From PVC group bacterium (GTDB lineage Bacteria; Auribacterota; Erginobacteria; Erginobacterales; Erginobacteraceae): DNA of 35,623 nt. The notes beneath the pieces were generated by a model. The model was not told the DNA's origin and did no database searches. It saw nothing but the letters and a program-made list of their open reading frames with translations. A program made the translations under genes and the position numbers. How positions within the stretch are numbered: the stretch's first letter is position 1; each line of letters starts with the position of its first letter. Positions 16,969-25,745 of this stretch are shown here, in pieces. The stretch lies in contig PWXJ01000173.1 in assembly GCA_003561965.1 (NCBI GenBank), positions 1 to 35,623 on the forward strand, in the 5' to 3' direction.

Positions 16969-18162
16969 ATGTTCTCGCAAGTTATTGAAAGCGTACTGAG
17001 CCGGACCGAAGAGATCGGCCGCTTCGATCCGTCAGGCCGGAGCCGGACCGGCCGGTTGCTGGAAAAGTCCGCCCGGGGGGAGAGACTCTCCCCGGATGAA
17101 ATCGTCGAGTTGATGAACGCCAGCCGGGACGAGAAGAACCGGGCTTTGATCCTGGACTTTTCCGCCCGCTACCGGAGACCCCGATCGGGGGACATTCTCC
17201 TGCTCCCGCCACTGTATTTTTCCAGCATCTGTGAAAATACCTGCCTCTACTGCGACTTCTCCCGGCACCGGGGTGACTGTCTCTCCCCGGAGGAATTTCT
17301 CGAAGAATTCGAGGCCCTGCTCGACTCCGGTTACCGGAGTATCGAACTGGTCAGCAGCCAGGACCCGGATCTCTATGTCCGCCAGGGACTGCCGGAATCC
17401 CCCGACCAGGAGTACGATATTGAGCGGGTCCTGGAGTATTTCGCCGCCGCCCGGCGGATGCTGGATGAAAGGGGGGGAGGGATGCTGACCAGCAACATCC
17501 CCCCCCTCGACCGAAAGAGTTTCCGGCGGTTGAAATCGGCCGGGCTCGACTGTTACCTGAGCTGGCTGGAGACCTTCCACCCCGGCCAATACCGCCTGCT
17601 CCATCCCCAACCGGGCCCCAAGTCGACCCAGGCCTTCCGCCTCGACGCCTTCGAGCGGGCGGTCGGCGCCGGGATCGGCCGGCTGGCCGGGGCCTTTCTC
17701 AAGGGACTCTATGACTGGCGGAAAGAGGAGGCCGTTCTCTACTGCCTGGACACCTACCTGAAGCGGGAGACCGGCCGCGGCTTCTCGATTATCGGGACCC
17801 CGCGGCTGAAGGGGAATTTCTGCCGGGAACCCTTTATCCGGCCCTATGTCGTCTCCGACCGGGATTACGAGCTGAACATCGCCCTCGACCGAATCCTCTT
17901 CGACGGCGTGCTCTGGCTCCAGACCCGGGAAGACTACCTCTTCAACAAGAGGTTGATCGACCGCTACGGGGCGGGGGTGATCCTGACCATAGACTGTTCC
18001 ACCGCCCCCGGAGGCTACCGGAACCGGCCGAAAGCCCGGGCCCAGTTTCCCGTCCACCGGCGGCGCCTGGCGGAGACGGTGGCCGGGCTGGAAGGCGACG
18101 GCTACCGGGTCATCTTCGACTGGGACGGTGACACCCTGGACGATTTTCAGAGAAGGAATTAG
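16969..18162 (+). CDS. ThiH/HydG-like radical SAM enzyme (aromatic amino-acid-lyase clade candidate)
   Basis: PPLYFSSICENTCLYCDFSRH (CxxxCxxC after a PLYxSxxC context) and C-terminal DCSTAPGGYRNRP...QFPVHRRRLAETVAGLEGDGYRVIFDWD, like ThiH/HydG C-termini. Confidence 0.75.
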   Translation: MFSQVIESVLSRTEEIGRFDPSGRSRTGRLLEKSARGERLSPDEIVELMNASRDEKNRALILDFSARYRRPRSGDILLLPPLYFSSICENTCLYCDFSRHRGDCLSPEEFLEEFEALLDSGYRSIELVSSQDPDLYVRQGLPESPDQEYDIERVLEYFAAARRMLDERGGGMLTSNIPPLDRKSFRRLKSAGLDCYLSWLETFHPGQYRLLHPQPGPKSTQAFRLDAFERAVGAGIGRLAGAFLKGLYDWRKEEAVLYCLDTYLKRETGRGFSIIGTPRLKGNFCREPFIRPYVVSDRDYELNIALDRILFDGVLWLQTREDYLFNKRLIDRYGAGVILTIDCSTAPGGYRNRPKARAQFPVHRRRLAETVAGLEGDGYRVIFDWDGDTLDDFQRRN

Positions 18163-18213
18163 CCCTTCCGGATATATTCTTCCCGTTCCGGACCAGCCGC
18201 TTCAAGGCAAATT

Positions 18214-19695
18214 ATGAAAATCCTCTGGCCGGTTATCGATCTCGACAAGGGCGACAACCAGTTTGTCGGCATAATGATTATGGCCGCCCTCCTCCGCCGG
18301 TCCGGCCATCACTCCGAGGTGGTGGACGCCGGGTATAACCGGGTCCGGGCCCGGATGCTGGAGATCGAACCGGATATCGTCGCCTTCAGCACCCCCTCGA
18401 TCTACTCCCGGACTTACGTCGAGCTCAACCGGAGACTGAAGCGGGAGTTCAAGTTCTACTCCGTTTTCGGCGGTCCCCACCCGACTTTCTTCCCCGAACT
18501 GATCGAGGAGGATGGAATCGACGGCGTCTGTATCGGGGAGGGCGAATATCCGATGCTGGAGCTGGTGGAGAACCTTTCCCGGGGAGATCCGGCGATCGGG
18601 ATTAAGAACTGGTGGATCAAGGAGGGGGGAGAGATCCACAGAAACCCCCTCCGGCCCCTGATCCGGGACCTCGACCGGCTCCCGCTGCCCGACCACGGAA
18701 TCTTCCGCCGGTCCGCCCCCCGGAGCATCTGGCAGGCGATGGTCCTGACCGGCCGCGGCTGCCCCTACGGCTGCACCTACTGTTATAACCACGCTTACAA
18801 GGCTCTCTACCGGGGGAAGGGCCGGATCATCCGGCGGCGGAGCGTGGACAATGTCATCGCGGAACTCCAGACCGTCAAGAGACAGAAGTCCTATCGGTTC
18901 ATCCGGTTTCTCGACGACCTTTTCACCCTTGACCCCGAGTGGGTCAGGGAATTTTCGGTCAGGTACCGGCGGGAGATCGGGTTGCCCTTCTCCTGTCTGG
19001 TCCGGGCGAACCACGTCACCCCGGAGATCGCCCGGGACCTGAAGGAAGCCGGCTGCTGGCGGGTCACGATCGGCCTGGAGGCCGGGGACGAGTATCTCAG
19101 AAATCAGATCCTGAAGAGGAATATGAGCGACGAAGAGATCCTCAACGCCTGCCGGATAATCAAGGAAGCCGGTTTGAGGCTGGTGACGGGAAATATCCTG
19201 GGGATACCCGGCGGGTCGCTGGAGGCGGACTTCAAGACGCTGGAACTCAATATCCGGACCGGGACCGATTTCGCCGGGGTCAACCTCCTCCAGCCCTATC
19301 CGGGGACGGAGATTCACCGTCTGGCGGAGGAGATGGGACTGCTCGACCGCCGGGAAGGCGGGATGAGGGAATCGACCGTGATGCGGATTTCCAGCCTGTG
19401 CTTCCGCGACGAGAAGGAAAAACAGATGGTGGAGAATCTGGAGAAGCTGTTTCCGATCACGGTCGGCTTTCCCGTTATTCGTCCATTGGTGCGGTGGTTG
19501 ATCAAACTTCCCCCCAACAAGGTCTTCTATTTGTTTTTGTCCGGATGGGTGAATTACTGTCACTATTTCCGCGCCATCCCGCCCCGGGTGGGTTGGAGGA
19601 CGATCTGGAAGAGGACCGGGATATATCACCGCCTGGCCCGGTTGGGCGAGACCCTGACCGCGAAGCTGAAGAAACCGCTGCCGGGAAATGCGTAA
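18214..19695 (+). CDS. B12-binding-domain radical SAM protein
   Basis: N-terminal Rossmann-like B12-domain features (DIVAFSTPSIYSRTY...FGGPHPTFFPELIEEDGIDGVCIGEGEYPMLELV), then TGRGCPYGCTYCYNH (CxxxCxxC). Confidence 0.88.
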   Translation: MKILWPVIDLDKGDNQFVGIMIMAALLRRSGHHSEVVDAGYNRVRARMLEIEPDIVAFSTPSIYSRTYVELNRRLKREFKFYSVFGGPHPTFFPELIEEDGIDGVCIGEGEYPMLELVENLSRGDPAIGIKNWWIKEGGEIHRNPLRPLIRDLDRLPLPDHGIFRRSAPRSIWQAMVLTGRGCPYGCTYCYNHAYKALYRGKGRIIRRRSVDNVIAELQTVKRQKSYRFIRFLDDLFTLDPEWVREFSVRYRREIGLPFSCLVRANHVTPEIARDLKEAGCWRVTIGLEAGDEYLRNQILKRNMSDEEILNACRIIKEAGLRLVTGNILGIPGGSLEADFKTLELNIRTGTDFAGVNLLQPYPGTEIHRLAEEMGLLDRREGGMRESTVMRISSLCFRDEKEKQMVENLEKLFPITVGFPVIRPLVRWLIKLPPNKVFYLFLSGWVNYCHYFRAIPPRVGWRTIWKRTGIYHRLARLGETLTAKLKKPLPGNA

Positions 19696-19729
19696 CCGGT
19701 TAATTGCGGCCGGGCCGGCCGCGTAACCT

Positions 19730-21010
19730 ATGCGCCCTGTCAATCTGATAGATTTTTACCGGCTGCGGGGGCGGCAGTGGAGCCCCGCCGGGGCGATCGG
19801 CGATCTCCAGAGCGCCCGACTCCGGCGGTTGATCCGCCACGCCTATGCCTCTGTTCCCTACTACCGTCAGCTCTTCGACTCGGCCGGGGTCGATCCCCGT
19901 CAGATCCGGAGCGCGGCCGACCTCTCCCGGATTCCGGTCACCACCAGGGAAACCCTGGCCGACCTATCCCCGGCGGAGCGGACCGCCCGGGGAGTGGACC
20001 TGGAAAAATGCCGCCGTTCGGTGACCAGCGGGACCACCGGCGTCCCCCTGGCCACCCACTTTTCGCCCCGGGACGCCACCCTGATCAACCTCTCCTGGAT
20101 CCGGGCCTTCTCCGCGGCCGGGATGAAACCATCGGACCGGTCGGCGGCCTTTGTCGGACGGCGGGAAGTCAAGAGAACCAGGTCCTGGTATGAACATTTC
20201 GGTCTCTTCCGGAGAAGGGAGATTTCGGCCTGGGAGAGCCCCGATCTCTGGCTCGACCAGCTCCTCCGCTGGCGCCCCCGGGTGATAACGGGATACGTGA
20301 TGACCCTGAAACTGCTGGCCGAAGTTTTCCGGGAACGCCGGGTCGACGACTGGAGCCCGGAACACATTTTCCACAGTTCCGCGATCCTTGACCGGGGCTC
20401 CCGCCGGAAGCTCGAGTCGGTCTTCTCCTGCCGGGTGACCGACTTTTACGGTTCCGACGAGGGAGGATGCCTGGCCTGGGAGTGCCGGCGCTGCCGGGCG
20501 TACCATATCTGTTCCGATATGGTGGTCGTCGAGGTATTGCAGGACGGGGTTCCGGCCGACCCCGGGGAGGAGGGGGAAGTGGTGATCACCAACCTCCACT
20601 CCTCCGCCCAGCCTCTGATCCGCTACCGGCAGAACGATATCGTCCGGCGGGGGGCCCGCCCGCCGGTCTGCGGGAGGAGCTTCCCCCTGCTCGACCGGGT
20701 GCGGGGCCGGGTTGACGATTTCATAGTCCTGAAGAGCGGGAGAAAGATTTCACCCCACCCGGTCTATCATTCCCTGGATCCCCTGAAAGGAATCAGGAGG
20801 TGGCGGGTTATCCAGGAGAGCCCGGATACGCTCACCGTGGAGATCGAGCCGGCCGGGGAATTCGACGATTCCTGCCGGGGAGCGGTCGAGCGCAATCTGC
20901 GGGCACTCACTGCCGGGGAGATCGGGATCAATGTCATCCTCCGGGATAAGATCCCCGTCGACCCGGACGCGAAATTCCGGGCGGTGAGTTCCAGAATCGG
21001 AAGTCGGTAA
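19730..21010 (+). CDS. Phenylacetate-CoA ligase/CapK-like adenylate-forming enzyme
   Basis: RLIRHAYASVPYYRQLFDSAGVDPRQIRSAADLSRIPVTTRETL...RRSVTSGTTGVPL...TDFYGSDEGGCLAWECR...VVITNLHSSAQPLIRYRQNDIV. Confidence 0.9.
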   Translation: MRPVNLIDFYRLRGRQWSPAGAIGDLQSARLRRLIRHAYASVPYYRQLFDSAGVDPRQIRSAADLSRIPVTTRETLADLSPAERTARGVDLEKCRRSVTSGTTGVPLATHFSPRDATLINLSWIRAFSAAGMKPSDRSAAFVGRREVKRTRSWYEHFGLFRRREISAWESPDLWLDQLLRWRPRVITGYVMTLKLLAEVFRERRVDDWSPEHIFHSSAILDRGSRRKLESVFSCRVTDFYGSDEGGCLAWECRRCRAYHICSDMVVVEVLQDGVPADPGEEGEVVITNLHSSAQPLIRYRQNDIVRRGARPPVCGRSFPLLDRVRGRVDDFIVLKSGRKISPHPVYHSLDPLKGIRRWRVIQESPDTLTVEIEPAGEFDDSCRGAVERNLRALTAGEIGINVILRDKIPVDPDAKFRAVSSRIGSR

Positions 21011-21059
21011 CCCGATGGAGACGGTGTATTTCCCGATCCCCATCCGGAAGAAACTTCCC

Positions 21060-21103
21060 CTGGAGATTGCTGGGGTTTTTGGCGGCATTATCTCAATCTC
21101 CAG
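21060..21103. other. 10-bp perfect inverted repeat with 24-nt loop, downstream of CapK-like gene
   Basis: CTGGAGATTG (21060-21069) ... CAATCTCCAG (21094-21103). Confidence 0.5.
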
Positions 21104-21194
21104 CTCTCTTTCCGAAAAAGATTATCCGATCGCTGGAAAAAAATATATCTGAACTTCTTCTCTCCCGGGAGGGAAGCGAAATAGGCTGGTTAAT

Positions 21195-22091
21195 ATGGAC
21201 CTCTCCGTCTATCCCCACGCCGAGAGCTTTGCTCGCGAGGTAGGGATCCCCGCCGGGAACCTTATCCGGGCGTTCGAGATCGAGAGAGAGTACCGCGGTC
21301 GGATACTGCGCGAAGAGGACCCGGCGGCGCGCCGGATGTTATACTCGGAAGTCTGCTCGAAAGTTCATCCGCTGTACCGGGTTACTCGTAGCCGGAAAGA
21401 CGAGATCGCCGCCAAACTCCCGGTTGTCAAGCTCTTCCGCCGGGAATTGACCGGCCGGTCGATTCTGGATCTCGGCTGCGGAACCGGGGCTTTCCTGCTC
21501 TGCGCCGCCGGATGGGTAAAACCTAAGCGCCTGCTCGGGATAGACATTGATCCGGACAAGATCGGGCCGGAGGACAAAATCATCAACTATCGGCGGATGA
21601 ATCTCACCGACTTTAGCCTGGAGGAATCTTTTGATGTTGTTTTTTCCGACAACGTGATGGAACATATCGCCCCGGCGGATCTGCCGGGGCATTTAAAATC
21701 GATCTGGAACGCCCTTAATGACGGCGGCCGGTTGATCGTCATTATGCCGAATCGGTTGTTCGGCCCCTCTGATGTCACCCGGGTGATCGACCGCAGCTGT
21801 ACCAACCGGATTCCCGCCGCCGGGATGCATCTCTTTGAAAGTACCTACTCGGAGATGATCCCGCTGCTGGCCCGAGCCGGTTTTGCTGAATTCGAGACGG
21901 TGATCCAGATACCCGGTCTGACCTGTCATCTTCCCCGGATCCGGATCAGCCCCCGGGTTTATCTTGAAATTGAGAATAATGATGGATTATTGAACCTGAT
22001 GTACAGGTTCCGATTTCGAGGAAAATGCCGGTTTAAGTTTATGGTGATTTTGCTATGCCGGAAATCAACTCCCGGCCGGGACATCAATTGA
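21195..22091 (+). CDS. Class I SAM-dependent methyltransferase
   Basis: RSILDLGCGTGAFLLCAAGWVKPKRLLGIDIDPDKIG...FDVVFSDNVMEHI. Confidence 0.85.
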   Translation: MDLSVYPHAESFAREVGIPAGNLIRAFEIEREYRGRILREEDPAARRMLYSEVCSKVHPLYRVTRSRKDEIAAKLPVVKLFRRELTGRSILDLGCGTGAFLLCAAGWVKPKRLLGIDIDPDKIGPEDKIINYRRMNLTDFSLEESFDVVFSDNVMEHIAPADLPGHLKSIWNALNDGGRLIVIMPNRLFGPSDVTRVIDRSCTNRIPAAGMHLFESTYSEMIPLLARAGFAEFETVIQIPGLTCHLPRIRISPRVYLEIENNDGLLNLMYRFRFRGKCRFKFMVILLCRKSTPGRDIN

Positions 22092-23365
22092 AGATTGTTC
22101 TGCTCAATACCCATTCCACATTGAATGCCGGCGACGCGGGGATCGTTCTCGCTCAGATCAGGCTGCTCAGGGATTACTGGCCCCGGGCCGTCATCTCCCT
22201 GACCTCCCGCACCCCGGAGATCGACCGCCCGGTTTACGAATCGCTGGGGGTGGAAGTCTATCCGCCGCTCACCCCCGCTCCGGGAGTTTTTATCGGAGTC
22301 CGGAAAAAATTCGGGAACACCCTGATAAACCTGGTGAACTTCAAGGACAAGCGGGATTTGCTTTCGGCGATCCGGGACAGCGACCTGGTCGTGAGCAGCG
22401 GGGGGGGGTATTTTTATTCATACCGGAGGCATTTTCCGGGCCCCACTTTCCTCCAGCACCTTCTGCACCTCGAGCTGGCCCGGGCCTATGCTAAACCGGT
22501 GATTTTTTTCCCCCAGTCGTTCGGTCCTTTCGCCAACCCCCCGGCCTCCCGGATGTGCCGGTCGATTCTCCGGGCCCCTAACGTCCTGAAGGTGTTCGTC
22601 AGGGAAAATATTTCCCGGACTCTTCTGCTGGACTTGCTGGGAGCCGACGGGGGGGAGAAGATCGCCATCTGCCCGGACCTGGTCTTCCTGCTCGAGCCGG
22701 GGGAAGGCCGGCCGCCCCCCGGTTTTATCTCCGCGCTCCGCCATCCGGTCCTGGCGCTGACCCTGCGTGACTGGCACTTTCCCCGGGCCGCTTCCGGTCC
22801 GGGAACGCATACCGCCCGGGAAAAATATTTGAGTTCGATGCTGGAGATCGCCTCGTCCTTTTTAAGACGTTTTGGGGGAACGGTGGTCGTGGTCCCGCAG
22901 GTGAGAGGGCCCGACCTTCTGGAGGACGATACCATCATCTCCCGGGAGTTCGTCCGGCGGAGCGGCGAGATGGGCGGACGAGACAAGGTCTTGCTCGCTC
23001 CCCCCTCTATCCTCGGCTCGCCGTCAGACCTGATCGACCTGATTTCCCGGGCCGACCTGGTGCTGGCCACCCGTTTCCATTCGTCGGTCTTCGCCCTGCT
23101 GGCGAAAATCCCCGTGGTTACCGTCGGGTATCATCACAAGGCTTCCGGAATCCTGGAGGAGTTGGGGCTGGAACGGTTCCTGGTGGATATCTCAGAGATC
23201 ACTCCCGCGAGTGTTCTGCCGTTGCTGGAACAGTTGATGGAAGACCGAGCGGGGTGGCGGGAAAAAACCGCGGCCAGCCTCCGGGCGGCCCGGGAGTTGA
23301 TTCACACCCGGCTGGGAGATACCCTGGAAGAATTTCAGAACAGGTACCCCGGCCGAGTTCGCTGA
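22055..23365 (+). CDS. Polysaccharide pyruvyl transferase family protein
   Basis: KIVLLNTHSTLNAGDAGIVLAQIRLLRDYWPRAVISLTSRTPEID...SDLVVSSGGGYFYSYR...PVIFFPQSFGPF...DLVLATRFHSSVFALLAKIPVVTVGYHHKASGIL. Start overlaps the previous gene; start uncertain. Confidence 0.88.
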   Translation: MPEINSRPGHQLKIVLLNTHSTLNAGDAGIVLAQIRLLRDYWPRAVISLTSRTPEIDRPVYESLGVEVYPPLTPAPGVFIGVRKKFGNTLINLVNFKDKRDLLSAIRDSDLVVSSGGGYFYSYRRHFPGPTFLQHLLHLELARAYAKPVIFFPQSFGPFANPPASRMCRSILRAPNVLKVFVRENISRTLLLDLLGADGGEKIAICPDLVFLLEPGEGRPPPGFISALRHPVLALTLRDWHFPRAASGPGTHTAREKYLSSMLEIASSFLRRFGGTVVVVPQVRGPDLLEDDTIISREFVRRSGEMGGRDKVLLAPPSILGSPSDLIDLISRADLVLATRFHSSVFALLAKIPVVTVGYHHKASGILEELGLERFLVDISEITPASVLPLLEQLMEDRAGWREKTAASLRAARELIHTRLGDTLEEFQNRYPGRVR

Positions 23366-23386
23366 CGCCGGATAATTTAACTTCTG

Positions 23387-24427
23387 ATGGTCGAAATGGA
23401 GAAAAATAATTCCCTGGTTTCGGTGGTGGTTCTGACCTGTAACGGCCGCCGGCACCTGGAAGAGTGTCTCGGTTCTCTCCTCGACCAGACCTGGGAAGGG
23501 CGGGAAATCATTCTGGTGGTCAACGGCTCCACCGACGGGTCGGCGGAGCTGGTCCGGGAGCGCTTCGGAGCGGCGGTCCGGCTGCTCGAACTGGGGGAGA
23601 ATATCGGTTATACCGGCGGGAACAACGCGGGCCTCCGGGCGGCCCGGGGCGATTACGTCGCCGTCCTCAACGACGACACCCGGGCCGATCCCCGGTGGCT
23701 GGAGGAGATGGTCGAGGCGCTGGAGAGACGGCCGGATTGCGGGCTGGCGGCCTGCAAGATTCTCTCCTACCGGGAGCCGGAGGTGATCGACAACGTCGGA
23801 CATCTGATCTACCGGGACGGGACCTTCCGGGGCCGGGGGCGGCTGGAGCCGGACCGGGGCCAGTACGACCGGGAGGAGGAGGTCCTCTCCCCCAGCGGCT
23901 GCGCCTTGATGGCCCGGAAGGCGGCCCTGGAAGACACGGGACTCTTTGACGAGGATTTTTTTATCTACGGCGACGACGCCGACCTTTCGCTGCGGATCCG
24001 GCTGGCCGGGTGGAAGGCGGTCTATGTTCCGGGCAGCGTGGTCTATCACAAGTATTCGGCCACCACCGGGGCCTATTCCCCCTTCAAGGCTTTCCTGGTC
24101 GAGCGGAACCGGATCTGGCTGACCGTCAAGTGTTTCCCCCCGGGGGCCCTGCTGGCGGCTCCCTGCTTCGCCGCCCTCCGGATCATTCTCCAGGCTTACG
24201 GGGCGCTGGCCGGGAAGGGCGCTTCCGGGGCCTTCGTCCGCCAGTATTCGGCCTGGACTCTCCCGGTGATCCTGGCCCGGGCCCACCTGGCCGCCCTGAA
24301 GGGCCTGCCCCGGATGTGGCGGAAGCGGAGAAAGATCCGCCGGAACCGAAAGGTAACCAACCGCGAGTTCTACCGCTGGCTGAAAAGGTTCCGCCTGACC
24401 GCCCGCGAGTTGTCCCTCAAGGAATAG
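23387..24427 (+). CDS. Family 2 glycosyltransferase
   Basis: SVVVLTCNGRRHLEECLGSLLDQTWEGREIILVVNGSTDGSAELV...GYTGGNNAGLRAARGDYVAVLNDDTRADPRWLEEMV. Confidence 0.93.
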   Translation: MVEMEKNNSLVSVVVLTCNGRRHLEECLGSLLDQTWEGREIILVVNGSTDGSAELVRERFGAAVRLLELGENIGYTGGNNAGLRAARGDYVAVLNDDTRADPRWLEEMVEALERRPDCGLAACKILSYREPEVIDNVGHLIYRDGTFRGRGRLEPDRGQYDREEEVLSPSGCALMARKAALEDTGLFDEDFFIYGDDADLSLRIRLAGWKAVYVPGSVVYHKYSATTGAYSPFKAFLVERNRIWLTVKCFPPGALLAAPCFAALRIILQAYGALAGKGASGAFVRQYSAWTLPVILARAHLAALKGLPRMWRKRRKIRRNRKVTNREFYRWLKRFRLTARELSLKE

Positions 24428-24433
24428 CCGCTG

Positions 24434-24448
24434 AGATTACGATAATCT
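24434..24448. promoter_or_regulatory. Perfect 15-bp palindrome between GT2 and GT4 genes
   Basis: AGATTA-CGA-TAATCT. Confidence 0.4.
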
Positions 24449-24482
24449 GGTAAAGTCGGAGTCGCGTCTTGAAGTTTTCGGG

Positions 24483-24501
24483 ATAGTCGCTTCGAGACTA
24501 T
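24483..24501. other. Short inverted repeat upstream of GT4 gene
   Basis: ATAGTC-GCTTCGA-GACTAT. Confidence 0.4.
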
Positions 24502-24524
24502 TATTTCCGCGGGGAAAAAATGAA

Positions 24525-25721
24525 ATGAAGATCGGAATCAACGCCCTTTACCTCATCCCCGGCCGGGTCGGGGGGAGCGAGATCTACCTCCGCCGCCTGA
24601 TTTCCGCCCTGGCGAAGATCGACCGGGAGAACAGTTATGTCGTCTTCACCAACCGGGAGAACCGGGGGACCTTCGACCTGGGGGAAAATTTTCTCGAGCA
24701 TCACTGCCCGGTCCGGGGTTTGATCCGTCCCCACCGGATCGCCTGGGAGCAGCTGGTCCTTCCCTGGCGGATCCGCCAGCACCGGATTGACGTCCTCCAC
24801 TCCCCCGGATTCGTCGCTCCTCTCTTCTGCCCCTGTCACTCGGTGATTACCGTCCTCGACCTGATCTACCTCGAATTCCCCGAGACCTTCCCCTTCCTGG
24901 CCCGGCAGTGGATGCGGTTCCTGGTCCGGCATTCGGCCCGGCGGGCCCGGGCGGTCATCGCCCTCACCCGCTACTCCCAGGAGGAGATTCTCTGGGGTCT
25001 CGATGTTCCCTTCTGGAAAGCCCGGGCGATCTACCTCGGGGGAGGGGAGGACCGTCCCGGGCCCGCCGCCCCCGGAGAGGAGGAGGAGATCCTGGCCCGC
25101 TACGGGATCACCCCTCCCTATCTGCTGACCGTGGCCGCCTCCCACCCCCACAAGAACCTGGTCCGGCTCCTCGAGGCCTACTACCGGCTGGCAGAGAAGG
25201 ACCGGTACCAGCTGGGGATCGTCGGGGTCCGACATAACCGCTACGGCGCCCGGCTGCTCCGGACGGTCGAGCGGCTCGACCTCTCCTCCCGGGTCATCTT
25301 CACCGGCTGGGTTCCGGAGCGGGACAAGGAGATCATCTACGCCCGGGCCGCGATGACGGTATTCCCCTCTCTTCTCGAGGGATTCGGCCTCCCGGTTCTG
25401 GAGAGTATGCGTTACGGGGTCCCGGTCGCCTGTTCCGATCTCCCTTCCCTGGCCGAGGTGGCCGGGGAGGCGGCCTCTCTCTTCGACCCCTACTCTTCGG
25501 AGTCGATCGTCTCCGCCATCCGGTCCTGCCTCTTCGACCGTTCCCTCCGCGAGACGCTGGTCCGGAAAGGGAGGGCCCACGCCGCCCGGTTCACCTGGGA
25601 GGAGACCGCCCGGCGGACCCTGGAGGTTTACCGGGCGGCCGCCGCGGCCGGGGACCGGGACAAAGGAAAGTTGACAGAATGGGCCCGCCGGCGGAAAATC
25701 AGCCTCTCCGCCCCGCGGTAG
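24525..25721 (+). CDS. Family 1/4 glycosyltransferase
   Basis: MKIGINALYLIPGRVGGSEIYLRRLISALAKIDRENSYVVFTNREN...SHPHKNLVRLLEAYYRL...VFPSLLEGFGLPVLESMRYGVPVACSDLPSLAEVAGEAASLFDP. Confidence 0.93.
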   Translation: MKIGINALYLIPGRVGGSEIYLRRLISALAKIDRENSYVVFTNRENRGTFDLGENFLEHHCPVRGLIRPHRIAWEQLVLPWRIRQHRIDVLHSPGFVAPLFCPCHSVITVLDLIYLEFPETFPFLARQWMRFLVRHSARRARAVIALTRYSQEEILWGLDVPFWKARAIYLGGGEDRPGPAAPGEEEEILARYGITPPYLLTVAASHPHKNLVRLLEAYYRLAEKDRYQLGIVGVRHNRYGARLLRTVERLDLSSRVIFTGWVPERDKEIIYARAAMTVFPSLLEGFGLPVLESMRYGVPVACSDLPSLAEVAGEAASLFDPYSSESIVSAIRSCLFDRSLRETLVRKGRAHAARFTWEETARRTLEVYRAAAAAGDRDKGKLTEWARRRKISLSAPR

Positions 25722-25745
25722 CCCCGGCGGCAGTTGAATACGGCT

